64,000 bases of DNA from assembly GCF_000725545.1 (NCBI RefSeq), contig NZ_JNZP01000020.1:1-64000 (forward strand). The letters are read 5' to 3'. Position 1 is the stretch's first letter; each line of letters begins with the position of its first letter. The position numbers and the translations under genes were made by a program. A model generated the notes under the pieces. It was not told where the DNA came from. It did not search any database and saw only the letters and a program-made list of their open reading frames with translations. The stretch is from Streptomyces exfoliatus (GTDB lineage Bacteria > Actinomycetota > Actinomycetes > Streptomycetales > Streptomycetaceae). Below are positions 1-8,853 of this stretch, piece by piece.

Positions 1-2
1 GA

Positions 3-62
3 ACAGGGCCGAGCGCGCGGAGCCTCCCGAGGAACGAGGGAGGCGAGCACGGTCGGCCCTGT
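3..62. repeat. nested inverted repeat (cruciform or terminator-like)
   Basis: The outer arms (3-12 and 53-62) are perfectly complementary 10-mers. They enclose a second hairpin with 7-bp arms gcctccc (22-28) and gggaggc (38-44). The element lies at the window edge, probably at the 3' end of a gene outside the window. No coding sequence is supported in 1-167. Confidence 0.4.
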
Positions 63-110
63 GAGCCCGGCTTGAGCGCCCCGGAGGCGAACCGAGCCCC
101 AGAAAACACA

Positions 111-146
111 GAACGGCCCGCCCCCCTCCCCGGGGACGGGCCGTTC
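111..146 (-). terminator. terminator of the acyl-CoA dehydrogenase gene
   Basis: Perfect 10-bp arms gaacggcccg (111-120) and cgggccgttc (137-146) flank a GC-rich loop. The hairpin lies 22 bases beyond the acyl-CoA dehydrogenase stop codon in the direction of transcription. Confidence 0.75.
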
Positions 147-167
147 CCTGCAGGACGTGGGCGCGTC

Positions 168-1997
168 TTAGAACGCGGCCTCGTCCAGGTCCATCACCGA
201 GCCGTCGACGGCCTCGGCGAGCGCGCGCTCGGCGGAGACGCCGGGCAGGACGTTGGCGGCGAAGAACTTCGCGGCCGCGATCTTGCCCTGGTAGAAGGCG
301 ACGTCCTTGCCGGTGGCGCCCGCGGCCAGCTTCTCGGCGGCGACAGCGGCGCCGCGCAGGAGCAGGTAGCCGACGACGACGTCGCCGGAGGCGAGCAGCA
401 GGCGGGTGGTGTTGAGGCCGACCTTGTAGATGTTCTTGACGTCCTCGCCGGTGGCGGTGAGGTCGGTGATCATCGTGCCGACGATGCCCTCCAGGTCGAC
501 GGCGGCCTTGGCGAGCGCGTCGCGGGCGCCGGCCAGGTCGTCGCCGCCGGTGCCGACCGCGAGGAACTTCTTGATCTCCTCGGACAGCGTGTTCAGGGCG
601 GCGCCCTGGTCGCGGACGATCTTCCGGAAGAAGAAGTCCTGGCCCTGGATGGCGGTGGTGCCCTCGTAGAGGGTGTCGATCTTGGCGTCCCGGATGTACT
701 GCTCGATCGGGTACTCCTGGAGGAAGCCGGAGCCGCCGAAGGTCTGGAGCGACTGCGCGAGCTGCTCGTAGCCCTTCTCGGAGCCGTATCCCTTGACGAT
801 CGGGAGCAGCAGGTCGTTCAGGCCGTGGAGCGCCTTGGTGTCCTCGCCGGCCGCTTCCTGGATCGCGATCTCGTCCTGGACGGAGGCCGTGTAGAGGACG
901 AGGGAGCGCATGCCCTCGGCGTACGCCTTCTGCGTCATCAGCGAGCGGCGGACGTCGGGGTGGTGCGTGATGGTGACCTTGGGCGCGGCCTTGTCCATGA
1001 AGTTGGCCAGGTCGGTGCCCTGGACGCGCTCCTTGGCGTACTCCAGGGCGTTGAGGTAGCCCGTGGAGAGGGTGGAGATCGCCTTCGTGCCGACCATCAT
1101 GCGGGCGAACTCGATGATGAGGAACATCTGGCGGATGCCGTCGTGCTTGTCGCCGATGAGCCAGCCCTTGGCGGGGTGCTGGTCGCCGAAGGTCATCTCG
1201 CACGTGTTGGAGGCCTTGAGGCCCATCTTGTGCTCGACGTTGGTGGCGTAGACGCCGTTGCGCTCGCCCAGCTCGCCGGTCTCCCAGTCGAACTCGTACT
1301 TGGGGACGAGGAAGAGGGAGAGGCCCTTGGTGCCGGGGCCCGCACCCTCGGGGCGGGCGAGGACGTAGTGGAGGATGTTCTCCTCCATGTCGTGCTCACC
1401 GGAGGTGATGAAGCGCTTGACGCCCTCGATGTGCCAGGAGCCGTCCTCCTGCTGGACGGCCTTGGTGCGGCCGGCGCCGACGTCGGAGCCGGCGTCGGGC
1501 TCGGTGAGGACCATGGTGGAGCCCCAGCGCTTCTCGACCGCGATCTGGGCGATCCTCTTCTGCGCCTCGTTGCCCTCGTTGTAGAGGACGCCGGCGAAGG
1601 CGGGGCCGGAGGAGTACATCCAGATGGCCGGGTTCGAGCCGAGGAGCAGTTCCGCGTACGCCCAGATCAGGGAGCGGGGGGAGACGGTGCCGCCGATCTC
1701 CTCCGGGATGCCGAGGCGCCAGTACTCGGACTCCATGAAGGCGTTGTACGACTTCTTGAAGGTGGCGGGCACGGGGGCGGTGTTGGTCTCGGGGTCGAAG
1801 ACCGGCGGGTTGCGGTCGGCGTCGGCGAAGGACTCCGCGAGCTCGTTCTCGGCGAGGCGGCGGATCTCGTCGAGGATGCTCTTGGCGGTCTCGACGTCCA
1901 TCTCCTCGAACGGCCCGGAGCCGTACACCTTGTCGCGGCCGAGCACCTCGAAGAGGTTGAACTCGATGTCGCGGAGATTCGACTTGTAGTGCCCCAT
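168..1997 (-). CDS. acyl-CoA dehydrogenase, long FadE5-like form
   Basis: This 609-aa flavoenzyme should oxidise acyl-CoA to trans-2-enoyl-CoA in fatty-acid beta-oxidation, in the cytoplasm. The sequence shows the FAD/substrate signature [10 protein letters not shown], the strand [11 protein letters not shown], and the C-terminal signature [13 protein letters not shown]. The latter is followed by LYEGTTAIQ, whose Glu is the expected catalytic base. The protein is about 220 residues longer than classical acyl-CoA dehydrogenases. It has an N-terminal extension and a C-terminal helical domain, as in the FadE5-like family. I chose the ATG giving [10 protein letters not shown] because homologues begin there; an in-frame ATG 54 bases upstream is possible. 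The gene stands alone, with its own terminator. Chain-length specificity cannot be read from the sequence. Confidence 0.93.
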   Translation of the reverse strand: MGHYKSNLRDIEFNLFEVLGRDKVYGSGPFEEMDVETAKSILDEIRRLAENELAESFADADRNPPVFDPETNTAPVPATFKKSYNAFMESEYWRLGIPEEIGGTVSPRSLIWAYAELLLGSNPAIWMYSSGPAFAGVLYNEGNEAQKRIAQIAVEKRWGSTMVLTEPDAGSDVGAGRTKAVQQEDGSWHIEGVKRFITSGEHDMEENILHYVLARPEGAGPGTKGLSLFLVPKYEFDWETGELGERNGVYATNVEHKMGLKASNTCEMTFGDQHPAKGWLIGDKHDGIRQMFLIIEFARMMVGTKAISTLSTGYLNALEYAKERVQGTDLANFMDKAAPKVTITHHPDVRRSLMTQKAYAEGMRSLVLYTASVQDEIAIQEAAGEDTKALHGLNDLLLPIVKGYGSEKGYEQLAQSLQTFGGSGFLQEYPIEQYIRDAKIDTLYEGTTAIQGQDFFFRKIVRDQGAALNTLSEEIKKFLAVGTGGDDLAGARDALAKAAVDLEGIVGTMITDLTATGEDVKNIYKVGLNTTRLLLASGDVVVGYLLLRGAAVAAEKLAAGATGKDVAFYQGKIAAAKFFAANVLPGVSAERALAEAVDGSVMDLDEAAF

Positions 1998-2069
1998 GGC
2001 GACGGCTCCGTAAGGCTCGGGGAGGCGGATTCCTCGTAGACGTACCAGCAAGTAGCAAAACGCTCTCTC

Positions 2070-2095
2070 CGATGATGCTACCCATCAGTAATATA
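2070..2095 (-). promoter_or_regulatory. candidate promoter/operator of the acyl-CoA dehydrogenase gene
   Basis: This AT-richer stretch (atataagc, ctacccatcagta) contains a loose dyad, TACT-N4-GGTA on the minus strand, resembling TetR-type operators seen before fatty-acid degradation genes. No regulator gene is adjacent, so the assignment is weak. Confidence 0.25.
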
Positions 2096-2135
2096 AGCAA
2101 CCCCTGAGTCGGCGCATGTGACCCGAGCCGCACGG

Positions 2136-2174
2136 AAAAAGGGCCCGAGAGGGGCTGCGCCCCTTCTCGGACCC
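2136..2174 (-). terminator. rho-independent terminator
   Basis: Imperfect GC-rich hairpin (2141-2174, gggcccgagaggggc against gccccttctcggaccc). Reading on the minus strand it is followed by TTTTT (2140-2136). It ends the lipoprotein/DUF1023 transcription unit. Confidence 0.75.
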
Positions 2175-2196
2175 TTGACTCGCCGGGTGTCCGACG

Positions 2197-2754
2197 TCAC
2201 TGACCGTAAGGGGTCGTTCCCTCCGGTGCCCGGTAGCAGCGGGAGATGACCGTGACGGCGATGCCGTCCTTGAGGTCGCCCGAGCGGTTGCGCATCCACT
2301 CGACGTTGAGCCCGAGGCGCAGCGTGTCGTTCTCGGCCACGATCTGCGGGTCCTTGCGCTTCGACTCGGTGAAGCCGTCCTTGACGATCTTCCAGCCGTT
2401 GCGGGGCAGCTGCTCCCTGAGGTTCTGCATCGCCTGCTCGAAGGAGCCCTTGGTGAGGTCGTAGACGGCCCAGGGGTGCTCGACGAGGTAGTGGGTCTTG
2501 AAGTCGGGATCCACGGACTCGCAGATGGTGACGCGTGCGCTGACCTGCGTCGGCGCCCCCTTGACGGCCATCCAGTCAAGCAGCCTGCTGGAGACGTCGT
2601 TGACCTGCTGCTTCGCGGGCTTGTACTCCCGGACCTCGGGCTGGTAGCCCAGGATCTCTTCCGGAGTCTTCTCGGACATGCTGGAACATCCCGTCATCAG
2701 AAGGGCCGCGGAGACGGCGCCGGCCAGGGCCGTGAGACTGCGCCTGCTATTCAA
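2197..2754 (-). CDS. putative lipoprotein of unknown function
   Basis: This 185-aa protein starts with TTG and has a clear lipoprotein signal: two arginines, a hydrophobic segment, and the lipobox LMTGC with Cys near residue 23. It should therefore be anchored outside the membrane. The mature part has no recognised domain and contains two cysteines (TICES and SRCYR), possibly a disulphide. The start overlaps the last codons of the upstream DUF1023 hydrolase gene by 8 bases, so the two are probably translationally coupled. The terminator lies just downstream. Similar lipoproteins accompany DUF1023 genes in Streptomyces; a role with that hydrolase is inferred from the overlap only. Confidence 0.75.
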   Translation of the reverse strand: MNSRRSLTALAGAVSAALLMTGCSSMSEKTPEEILGYQPEVREYKPAKQQVNDVSSRLLDWMAVKGAPTQVSARVTICESVDPDFKTHYLVEHPWAVYDLTKGSFEQAMQNLREQLPRNGWKIVKDGFTESKRKDPQIVAENDTLRLGLNVEWMRNRSGDLKDGIAVTVISRCYRAPEGTTPYGQ

Positions 2755-4540
2755 GAATCACACCTTCGTAGTCGCCGACGATCACCTTGGCCTGGTTGTT
2801 CAGGCTGAGGGTGCCCTCGTTCCAGTAGTCGCTGTGGCCATGGGTGTCCGTCTTCATGACGTTGCCCCCGAACTCGGGGTCCGTCGGTACGACCCAGTCC
2901 TCACCGAGTCCCACCAGGCTGCCACCGAGGGGCACGTTGTCCCCCTCGGCGCCCATGGCCCACATGTGCTCGCCCGAGATGCCGAGGTCCGCCGCGCGGT
3001 TCGCCTGCATGCCCGGGCTTCCGGCGACGACGATGTCGTCGGCGATCGGACCGTCGAAGATCCGGCCGGCCTGCGTGGCCTCGCCGACCAGCGTGGACCC
3101 GTAGCTGTGGCCGATGAGCGTGGTGTGCCCGCTGGAGCCGCTCGCCGCCTCGTGCGCGGCCCGGGTGCCTTCCATGAACGTGTGCAGGGTCGGGGCGCCC
3201 TTCTCCGCGTACTCGTTGCGGGCCGCCTCGGGGAAGACGTCGCCCTTGTCGGTCGGGTAGGCCGAGCGCGGGGCGTCGTAGTCGAACCACATGATGGTCG
3301 ACACGTCAGCCCCCTGCCGGGTGGACGCCGTCCACAGCCTGTTGGCCCGCTCCAGGTCGCCCCCGATGCCCCCGATCTCGGTCCCCGTCCCCGGGACGTA
3401 GACGGCGGTGTGGTCGGCCGTGTCCGGATTCCCGTTGGCGAGGATGATCCGGCCGTCGCCGTTGTTGGTGCGCGGGTCGAAGCCGAGGAGGTACGCCTCG
3501 GGCAGACCGTCCTTGCCCGTGGCGTCGAAGCGGCCCTGGACGGCGTCGATGCCGTTCTTGATCCGTTCCAGCTCCGGTTTCCGGTCGCCGTACTTGTCCT
3601 GCCACTCCCGGTACGCGGGGTTCGTGATCACGGCGGGATAGGAGCCGCTGGGGTTGGGGAGGTACTGCTGCGGCGGCTTGGGGATCGCGTTGAGCTCCAG
3701 CTGCGTCTGGGCGCGGGTCTCCGCGAGCACCATCCGGTTGGCGTCGTCGCGTACGGCGGAGGGCAGGCCGTCCAGTGCCCCGACGGAGGCCGGGTACAGC
3801 GTGGCGTACTCGTCGCGCTGTTCCTGGGTGAGCGACTTCCACCACTCGGCGTTGTCCTGGGGGGACTTGCCCTTCGGGATCTTGTCGTCGTCGGCGTACT
3901 TGCCGGCCGCCTCCTGCATCGCCTTGGTGTCCTTGGCGGCGTCGGCGAGGGTCTCGTCGCTGACGGTGAGGCCGGGCTCGGCCTTCAGTCCGCGCAGGGC
4001 CGCGGCGTAGCGGCCGTCGATCTCGGCGGCCTCGCGGACGGCTTGCGCGATCCGCTCGGCGATGTCCTCGGCCCTGCCCTTGTTGGCGTCGGCGCTGCCG
4101 ACCCCCTCGCCCATGCCGGGGGCATACGGGACGGGTGCGCCGGCCTCCGCCGTCCCGCTGCCGGGGGCGAGGACGAACGACCGGGTGGGGTACTGCACCC
4201 TGCCGTCCGGCAGGACGGTGAACCCGGCGCTCTCCGCCTCCTCCAGGGCCTGCTTCAGCTTCCGTTGCGGCGCGGCGAGTTCGGTGGCCAAGCCGTTGAG
4301 GGCGGTACGGATCAGGCCGCACTCGGTGTGCAGGTACTGGAAGTTGCGGGACAGCTGCCGGACGTCGGCGGAGGCACGATCGGCCGTCTCACCCTTCTGC
4401 GTGTCGTTGATCCGGGCGAACATGCCGTTGTCGACACGGTCCTTGTCGGCGTTGGAGCGGGAGGAGATCCGGCCCCAGTCGTCCGCGGCGTCCGTGTACT
4501 CGCTCAGCTTCACGTCGCGCAGCTGCTGCCAGGTGGGCAT
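2747..4540 (-). CDS. DUF1023 family alpha/beta hydrolase
   Basis: The 597-aa protein has a long helical N-terminal half (about residues 1-300, rich in Ala, Glu, Lys and Gln) and a C-terminal alpha/beta hydrolase domain of the DUF1023 type. The nucleophile elbow GHSYGSTLVGEA is visible, and a late His (DTHGHSDYW) could complete the triad. There is no signal peptide. The helical N-terminus resembles WXG100-like or type VII-associated proteins, a common arrangement in Streptomyces. The start MPTWQQLRDVK lies 5 bases after the stop of the upstream small helical gene. The substrate is unknown. An esterase or lipase activity is inferred from the fold. Confidence 0.8.
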   Translation of the reverse strand: MPTWQQLRDVKLSEYTDAADDWGRISSRSNADKDRVDNGMFARINDTQKGETADRASADVRQLSRNFQYLHTECGLIRTALNGLATELAAPQRKLKQALEEAESAGFTVLPDGRVQYPTRSFVLAPGSGTAEAGAPVPYAPGMGEGVGSADANKGRAEDIAERIAQAVREAAEIDGRYAAALRGLKAEPGLTVSDETLADAAKDTKAMQEAAGKYADDDKIPKGKSPQDNAEWWKSLTQEQRDEYATLYPASVGALDGLPSAVRDDANRMVLAETRAQTQLELNAIPKPPQQYLPNPSGSYPAVITNPAYREWQDKYGDRKPELERIKNGIDAVQGRFDATGKDGLPEAYLLGFDPRTNNGDGRIILANGNPDTADHTAVYVPGTGTEIGGIGGDLERANRLWTASTRQGADVSTIMWFDYDAPRSAYPTDKGDVFPEAARNEYAEKGAPTLHTFMEGTRAAHEAASGSSGHTTLIGHSYGSTLVGEATQAGRIFDGPIADDIVVAGSPGMQANRAADLGISGEHMWAMGAEGDNVPLGGSLVGLGEDWVVPTDPEFGGNVMKTDTHGHSDYWNEGTLSLNNQAKVIVGDYEGVILE

Positions 4541-4545
4541 CCGGG

Positions 4546-4998
4546 TCAGCCCTCCTTCGTCCGGGAGGGGGCGGGCGCCCCGGCGGCGATGCGCCGCTGG
4601 GTGTCGGCCTCGCGCTCGCCGAAGTCGCGGCCCGCGCTCTTGAGGGCACCCTCCAGGCGTCCGCACTCGTCGCGCACGGAGGTGAGGCGGGCCTTCCAGG
4701 TGCCGAGGATCTCGGTCAGCGCGGCGGAGGAGTCGAATCCGGCCGTTCCGCCTGCGACGCCCTCGTTGCCCCGCTCCAGGTCGGTCAGCGAGGTGCCGGT
4801 GGAGACGCGCAGCTCGCCCGAGGCGTTGCCCGCCTGGTGCCAGGGGCCGACGTCGGCCTTGAGGTCGGTGCCACCGCTGCCGCTCGCGCCGCCGTCCCCG
4901 GCCGTGGTGCCCGCGAGCGTCATCGCGGCCGGGCGCTCGGACGGGCCGGATGGCGCGGTGTCCTCGAAGAGCCCTTGCCATCGTGCGTTCAGCGTCAT
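4546..4998 (-). CDS. small helical protein, WXG100-like partner
   Basis: The 150-aa product starts MTLNARWQGLFED. After a Gly/Ser-rich middle it ends in a predicted amphipathic helix (about residues 93-135, TEILGTWKARLTSVRDECGR). I see no enzyme motif or signal peptide. It is first in a compact minus-strand unit with the DUF1023 hydrolase and the lipoprotein. The helical content and position suggest a WXG100-like partner, as with other DUF1023 loci, but the WXG motif itself is absent. The start has a G-rich sequence (gggggcggga) just upstream. Confidence 0.7.
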   Translation of the reverse strand: MTLNARWQGLFEDTAPSGPSERPAAMTLAGTTAGDGGASGSGGTDLKADVGPWHQAGNASGELRVSTGTSLTDLERGNEGVAGGTAGFDSSAALTEILGTWKARLTSVRDECGRLEGALKSAGRDFGEREADTQRRIAAGAPAPSRTKEG

Positions 4999-5128
4999 TC
5001 CCGCCCCCGTGTCAAAGCCCTGTGTATGACAGTCAGATTGCTGGTGCGAACCTAGCAAGGGATCCCGGAGCGTGAGAAGAATCGGATGGGCGGCCCCGCC
5101 CGGTCGCCCGGTCGATAGGCTGGAGCCC

Positions 5129-5614
5129 ATGTACGGCTACGACCAGAATCCGGGTGCTCAGCAGTACGCGCCTCCCCCGCAGCAGCAGTACGACCCGCAG
5201 GGTGCGGCGCAGGGCGGGTACGGGCAGCAGCAGGCCCCGCTCTATCCCGAGCCTTCGCCGCCCTCCCTCGCCGACGCCGTGCGCGCCTTCACGACGGGCA
5301 CGCTCGCGCCCGAGGACTTCCAGCAGATCTTCGCGACCTCGAAGGTCTACTGCCCGCGCGGCGACAACCCGGGCTTCCTCGCGTTGCACAACACCCAGCA
5401 GCCGGTCATCCCGATGTTCACCTCGCTCAAGGAGCTGCGGCGGTACGCGGGCAAGGAGTCGAAGTACTTCGTGATCACCGGGGCCGAGGTGATCGACCTG
5501 CTGCCGACGGGCTACGGCTTCGTCCTCGACATGGAGGGCGACCACCGGATGGTCTTCGACGCGAAGGCCGTGGAGCAGATGGTCGACTTCGCGATGCGGC
5601 GGATGTACGGCTGA
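5129..5614 (+). CDS. SseB family protein
   Basis: The 161-aa cytoplasmic protein has a Pro/Gln/Tyr-rich N-terminus (residues 1-45, with PPPQQQYDPQ) followed by an SseB N-terminal-type domain (about 48-160). Typical patches are TSKVYCPRGDNPGF, VIPMFTSLKELRRYAG and GYGFVLDMEG. SseB domains occur beside type III or type VII secretion-related genes; in Streptomyces their biochemical role is unknown. It is divergent from the DUF1023 unit, which makes a functional link plausible. A second SseB-like protein is encoded at 18715-19242 in the RHS toxin operon. I chose the ATG giving MYGYDQNPG, preceded by tggag. Confidence 0.8.
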   Translation: MYGYDQNPGAQQYAPPPQQQYDPQGAAQGGYGQQQAPLYPEPSPPSLADAVRAFTTGTLAPEDFQQIFATSKVYCPRGDNPGFLALHNTQQPVIPMFTSLKELRRYAGKESKYFVITGAEVIDLLPTGYGFVLDMEGDHRMVFDAKAVEQMVDFAMRRMYG

Positions 5615-5615
5615 C

Positions 5616-5658
5616 CGAAGCTGGGACGTACGGAACCGGACGAAGCCGGGACGTACGG
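5616..5658. repeat. tandem duplication after the sseB-like stop codon
   Basis: cgaagctgggacgtacgg (5616-5633) is repeated as cgaagccgggacgtacgg (5641-5658), 17 of 18 identical, with period 25. It starts one base after the stop codon. Confidence 0.7.
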
Positions 5659-5678
5659 GGATCTCGTACCCACGGGGG

Positions 5679-5704
5679 CGCCCGGGAGGAATTCCTCCCG
5701 GGCG
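5679..5704. terminator. terminator downstream of the sseB-like gene
   Basis: A 26-base perfect palindrome centred on gaattc (arms cgcccgggagga and tcctcccgggcg) forms a very stable hairpin about 65 bases beyond the stop codon. Confidence 0.65.
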
Positions 5705-5726
5705 TTCCGCGTTCCGGGTGGCAGAA

Positions 5727-5742
5727 AGTTCATCGTTCAACT
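5727..5742. promoter_or_regulatory. candidate operator upstream of pirin
   Basis: AGTT-N8-AACT dyad (agttcatcgttcaact) in the AT-richer region 46-62 bases before the pirin start. It may be a MarR-like site or part of the promoter; the arms are only 4 bp. Confidence 0.25.
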
Positions 5743-5788
5743 AAAGTGGACGCAGAAGGTCGCCAAGGCCGCACCCAGGAGGTCCGTC

Positions 5789-6751
5789 ATGCCCGCCGTG
5801 ACTGTCGAGAACCCGCTCACCCTGCCGCGCGTCGCGGCCCAGGCCGACGCCACCGCCCGCCCCGTGCTCGCCGTCACCACGGCTCCCCAGGGATTCGAGG
5901 GCGAGGGCTTCCCGGTGCGCCGCGCGTTCGCCGGAATCAACTACCAGTACCTCGACCCGTTCATCATGATGGACCAGATGGGCGAGGTGGAGTACGCGCC
6001 CGGAGAGCCCAAGGGCACGCCCTGGCACCCCCACCGCGGCTTCGAGACCGTCACCTACATCATCGACGGCACCTTCGACCACCACGACTCCAACGGCGGC
6101 GGCGGCACCATCACCAACGGTGACACCCAGTGGATGACCGCCGGCTCCGGCCTCCTCCACATCGAGGCCCCGCCGGAGTCCCTCGTCGTCAGCGGCGGCC
6201 TCTTCCACGGCCTCCAGCTCTGGGTGAACCTGCCCGCCGCCGACAAGATGATGGCGCCCCGCTACCAGGACATCCGCGGCGGCCAGGTCCAGCTCCTCAC
6301 CTCCCCCGACGGCGGCGCGCTGCTCCGCGTCATCGCCGGCGAGCTCGACGGCCACGACGGCCCCGGCATCACCCACACCCCGATCACGATGATCCACGCG
6401 ACGCTGCGCCCCGGCGCCGAGATCACCCTGCCGTGGCGCGAGGACTTCAACGGCCTCGCGTACGTCATGGCCGGACGCGGCACCGTCGGCGCCGAACGGC
6501 GACCGGTCCACATGGGCCAGACCGCCGTCTTCGGCAAGGGCGGCGCCCTCACCGTCCGCGCCGACGAGAAGCAGGACGGGAACACCCCGGACCTGGAGGT
6601 CGTCCTCCTCGGCGGCCGCCCGATCCGCGAGCCCATGGCCCACTACGGCCCGTTCGTCATGAACACCCAGGCCGAACTGCGCCAGGCCTTCGAGGACTTC
6701 CAGGCCGGCCGGCTGGGGACGGTCCCGGCGGTCCACGGGATGGGCGAGTAG
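5789..6751 (+). CDS. pirin family protein
   Basis: This 320-aa bicupin is a pirin-like iron or metal protein; some members are quercetin dioxygenases or transcription cofactors. The N-terminal cupin has the metal-binding pattern HPHRGFETVTY (His pair near residues 74-76). A second group, LLHIEAPPE (His and Glu near 118-120), matches the family's metal ligands. The C-terminal cupin covers about residues 190-300. An AGGAGG ribosome binding site sits 7 bases before the ATG. No partner gene is evident, and the biological role in Streptomyces is unknown. Confidence 0.92.
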   Translation: MPAVTVENPLTLPRVAAQADATARPVLAVTTAPQGFEGEGFPVRRAFAGINYQYLDPFIMMDQMGEVEYAPGEPKGTPWHPHRGFETVTYIIDGTFDHHDSNGGGGTITNGDTQWMTAGSGLLHIEAPPESLVVSGGLFHGLQLWVNLPAADKMMAPRYQDIRGGQVQLLTSPDGGALLRVIAGELDGHDGPGITHTPITMIHATLRPGAEITLPWREDFNGLAYVMAGRGTVGAERRPVHMGQTAVFGKGGALTVRADEKQDGNTPDLEVVLLGGRPIREPMAHYGPFVMNTQAELRQAFEDFQAGRLGTVPAVHGMGE

Positions 6752-6837
6752 CGGCACGCGGCAGGCGTTGACGGGCCGTCACCCGTACGGTCCGTCAGCG
6801 CACGACGACACGCCGGCGGGCGTGGTGCGGTGATCGG

Positions 6838-7911
6838 GTGCAGACGTCGCCCCCGCTCCTTCCCGAACCCGTCCGCAGGGTCGCCGCCTGGTGCGCCGTC
6901 CTGCTGCTCGTCGCCGGGGTCGCCGCCGTCGGGATCTGGCTGTGCGTCGTCTTCAAGACGGCCGTCACGCCCGTCCTGCTCGCGATCCTCGGCACCGCCC
7001 TCCTCGGGCCCCTCTACCGGCGCCTGCTCCGGATGAAGGTCCGCAAGTCGCTCGCCGCCGCGCTCACCGTCGTCGCCGTCCTCACGGTCGTCGGCGGAGC
7101 CACGTACATCGTCGTCGTCGCGCTCATCGAGACCGGCGACCAGATCATCGCCTCCCTCCGGCAGGCCGCCACCGACATCGCCAAGCACCTCGGCGCGGCC
7201 GGGACCTCCCTCGACGACCTCGCGAAGAACGCGAGGACGCTCCTGGAGCGGTTCGGCGGAACCGCCGCCTCCGGGGTCATCAGCGGCCTCAGCGTCGTCG
7301 GCGAGGTGCTCGCCACCGCCGTCCTCGCCCTCCTCCTCATCTTCTTCTTCCTGCGCGACTCCGACCGGGCCGCGGGCGCCCTGCGCTCCCTCGTCCCCGC
7401 CGTCACCGGGGACCTCGTCGAGGCCATGGCCCGCCGCGCCTTCGAGGCCGTCGAGGGCTTCATGCGCGGCACGACCCTCGTGGCCCTCGTCGACGCCCTC
7501 CTCATCGGCGTCGGCCTCGTCGTCCTCGACGTGCCCGGCGCGGTGGGACTCGCCGCGCTCGTCTTCGTCACCGCCTACATCCCGTACCTCGGCGCCTTCC
7601 TCTCCGGCGCCGTCGCCGTGCTCGTCGCCCTCGCCGACCGGGGCTTCGCCATCGCCCTGTGGGTGCTGGCCATCGTCCTGGCCGTCCAGGTCATCGAGGG
7701 GAACGTGCTCCAGCCGGTGGTGCAGAGCCGGACCGTGCAGATGCACCCGGCCGCGGTGATGCTGGCGATCACGGCCGGGGCGTCCGTCGCGGGCGTCCTC
7801 GGCATGCTGCTCGCCGTACCCCTGACGGCCGCCGTGACCGGCGTCCTCAGCGAGCTGAAGGCGCGGTACGGGGCTCCACCACCACCGCCGAAGCCGGACG
7901 CCGGGGGGTGA
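6838..7911 (+). CDS. AI-2E family transporter (YdiK/PerM type)
   Basis: The 357-aa integral membrane protein starts with GTG. Hydrophobic segments lie near residues 16-60 (two or three), 75-100, and a cluster from about 155 to 350. Between them is a periplasm-facing helical stretch (about 100-150, ETGDQIIASLRQAATDIAKHL). The DRGFAIALWVLAIVLAVQ region and the following EGNVLQPVVQSR motif are characteristic of the family (PF01594). Members include small-molecule exporters and a Na+/H+ antiporter; the substrate here is unknown. The C-terminus is a short proline run. It overlaps no neighbour; the next gene is convergent. Confidence 0.88.
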   Translation: MQTSPPLLPEPVRRVAAWCAVLLLVAGVAAVGIWLCVVFKTAVTPVLLAILGTALLGPLYRRLLRMKVRKSLAAALTVVAVLTVVGGATYIVVVALIETGDQIIASLRQAATDIAKHLGAAGTSLDDLAKNARTLLERFGGTAASGVISGLSVVGEVLATAVLALLLIFFFLRDSDRAAGALRSLVPAVTGDLVEAMARRAFEAVEGFMRGTTLVALVDALLIGVGLVVLDVPGAVGLAALVFVTAYIPYLGAFLSGAVAVLVALADRGFAIALWVLAIVLAVQVIEGNVLQPVVQSRTVQMHPAAVMLAITAGASVAGVLGMLLAVPLTAAVTGVLSELKARYGAPPPPPKPDAGG

Positions 7912-7929
7912 GCCCGCTCGTCCCGCTCC

Positions 7930-8748
7930 TCAGGTCGCGGCCGGCAGTCCGCCCGGCTCGAAGGACGCGAGCATCTGCTCGAGGGCCGCCTGGTCGGGAC
8001 CGACGAACGGGTCCGAGTCCGGGGCCATCGAGATCGTGTCGGCCATCGAGGCCGTCATCCGCACCGCCGGCGGCAGATGCGTGGACAGCACGATCTCGGG
8101 CGCCATGTCCCGCAGCGGGTCGATCGTCGTCCGGAACTTGTCCGGATCGACGACGTGCACCCACGGGCTGTCCAGGGTCGCCCACAGCAGCTGCGCCTGC
8201 CGCAGCTCCTCCGGCTTGAGGTCGTTCGCGTGCCCGCTCTCCGCCAGCTCGGCGGTCGGCATCGGCCCGCCGAAGCAGTCGGAGGAGAAGCAGATCCTGG
8301 TCTTCTCGTCGTAGAACCCGACCGTGGCGGGGTTGTCGAAGAGCGGCGGCCGGAACGCGCGCAGCATGCGGTCGCCGACGTCGAGGGACTGACCGGGGTT
8401 GAGGAAGTACAACCGGTCCATCGGCAGCGCGCGTTCCGTGGTCATGATCCCGGCGGCGATGAAGGTGGTGACGACCTTCGCCCGGGGCGCGGCCACGAGC
8501 AGGTCGAAGATGCCGCCGGTGTGGTCGCGGTCGGGGTGGGTGAGCCAGATCCAGAGGACGTCGGCCGGGTCGATGACCGAGCCGAGCGTGTTGACGAAGT
8601 TCCGGTCGGCTATCGAGAGCCCGGTGTCGACGACGACGGGTTCGGCGGCGGTGAGGACGTACGCGTTGACGGGGATGTGCCCGATCCCGGGTATTTCGAG
8701 GCTGTCGGCCAGGACGGTGGTGTCGCTGCCGACCTTGTGGGTGTCCAT
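7930..8748 (-). CDS. MBL-fold metallo-hydrolase, ODP-like
   Basis: The 272-aa protein has the metallo-beta-lactamase fold. The metal motif reads THPDRDHTGG (near residue 77), i.e. H-x-D-x-D-H with Asp in place of the usual second His. Carboxylate substitution at this position is typical of flavodiiron/ODP-type diiron proteins. A later DTGLS and the segment SDCFGGPMP also fit that group. No flavodoxin domain is present, so it is not a complete flavodiiron reductase. The start MDTHKVGSD was chosen because the upstream in-frame extension has no family similarity. A redox or oxygen-sensing role is possible but unproven. Confidence 0.82.
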   Translation of the reverse strand: MDTHKVGSDTTVLADSLEIPGIGHIPVNAYVLTAAEPVVVDTGLSIADRNFVNTLGSVIDPADVLWIWLTHPDRDHTGGIFDLLVAAPRAKVVTTFIAAGIMTTERALPMDRLYFLNPGQSLDVGDRMLRAFRPPLFDNPATVGFYDEKTRICFSSDCFGGPMPTAELAESGHANDLKPEELRQAQLLWATLDSPWVHVVDPDKFRTTIDPLRDMAPEIVLSTHLPPAVRMTASMADTISMAPDSDPFVGPDQAALEQMLASFEPGGLPAAT

Positions 8749-8853
8749 GGCAAGCTCCGTGCTCCCCCCGGAGGCGGCCGTACGAGACAAGTCTGCGCCG
8801 CCGGACGGGCCCCTGCGCGCCGGGACCGCGAGCGGCGCGGGACCGGGGTCCGC

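Noticed and set aside
72..2039. 655-codon plus-strand frame opposite the acyl-CoA dehydrogenase gene
   Set aside because: Shadow frame; the minus strand carries complete acyl-CoA dehydrogenase signatures.
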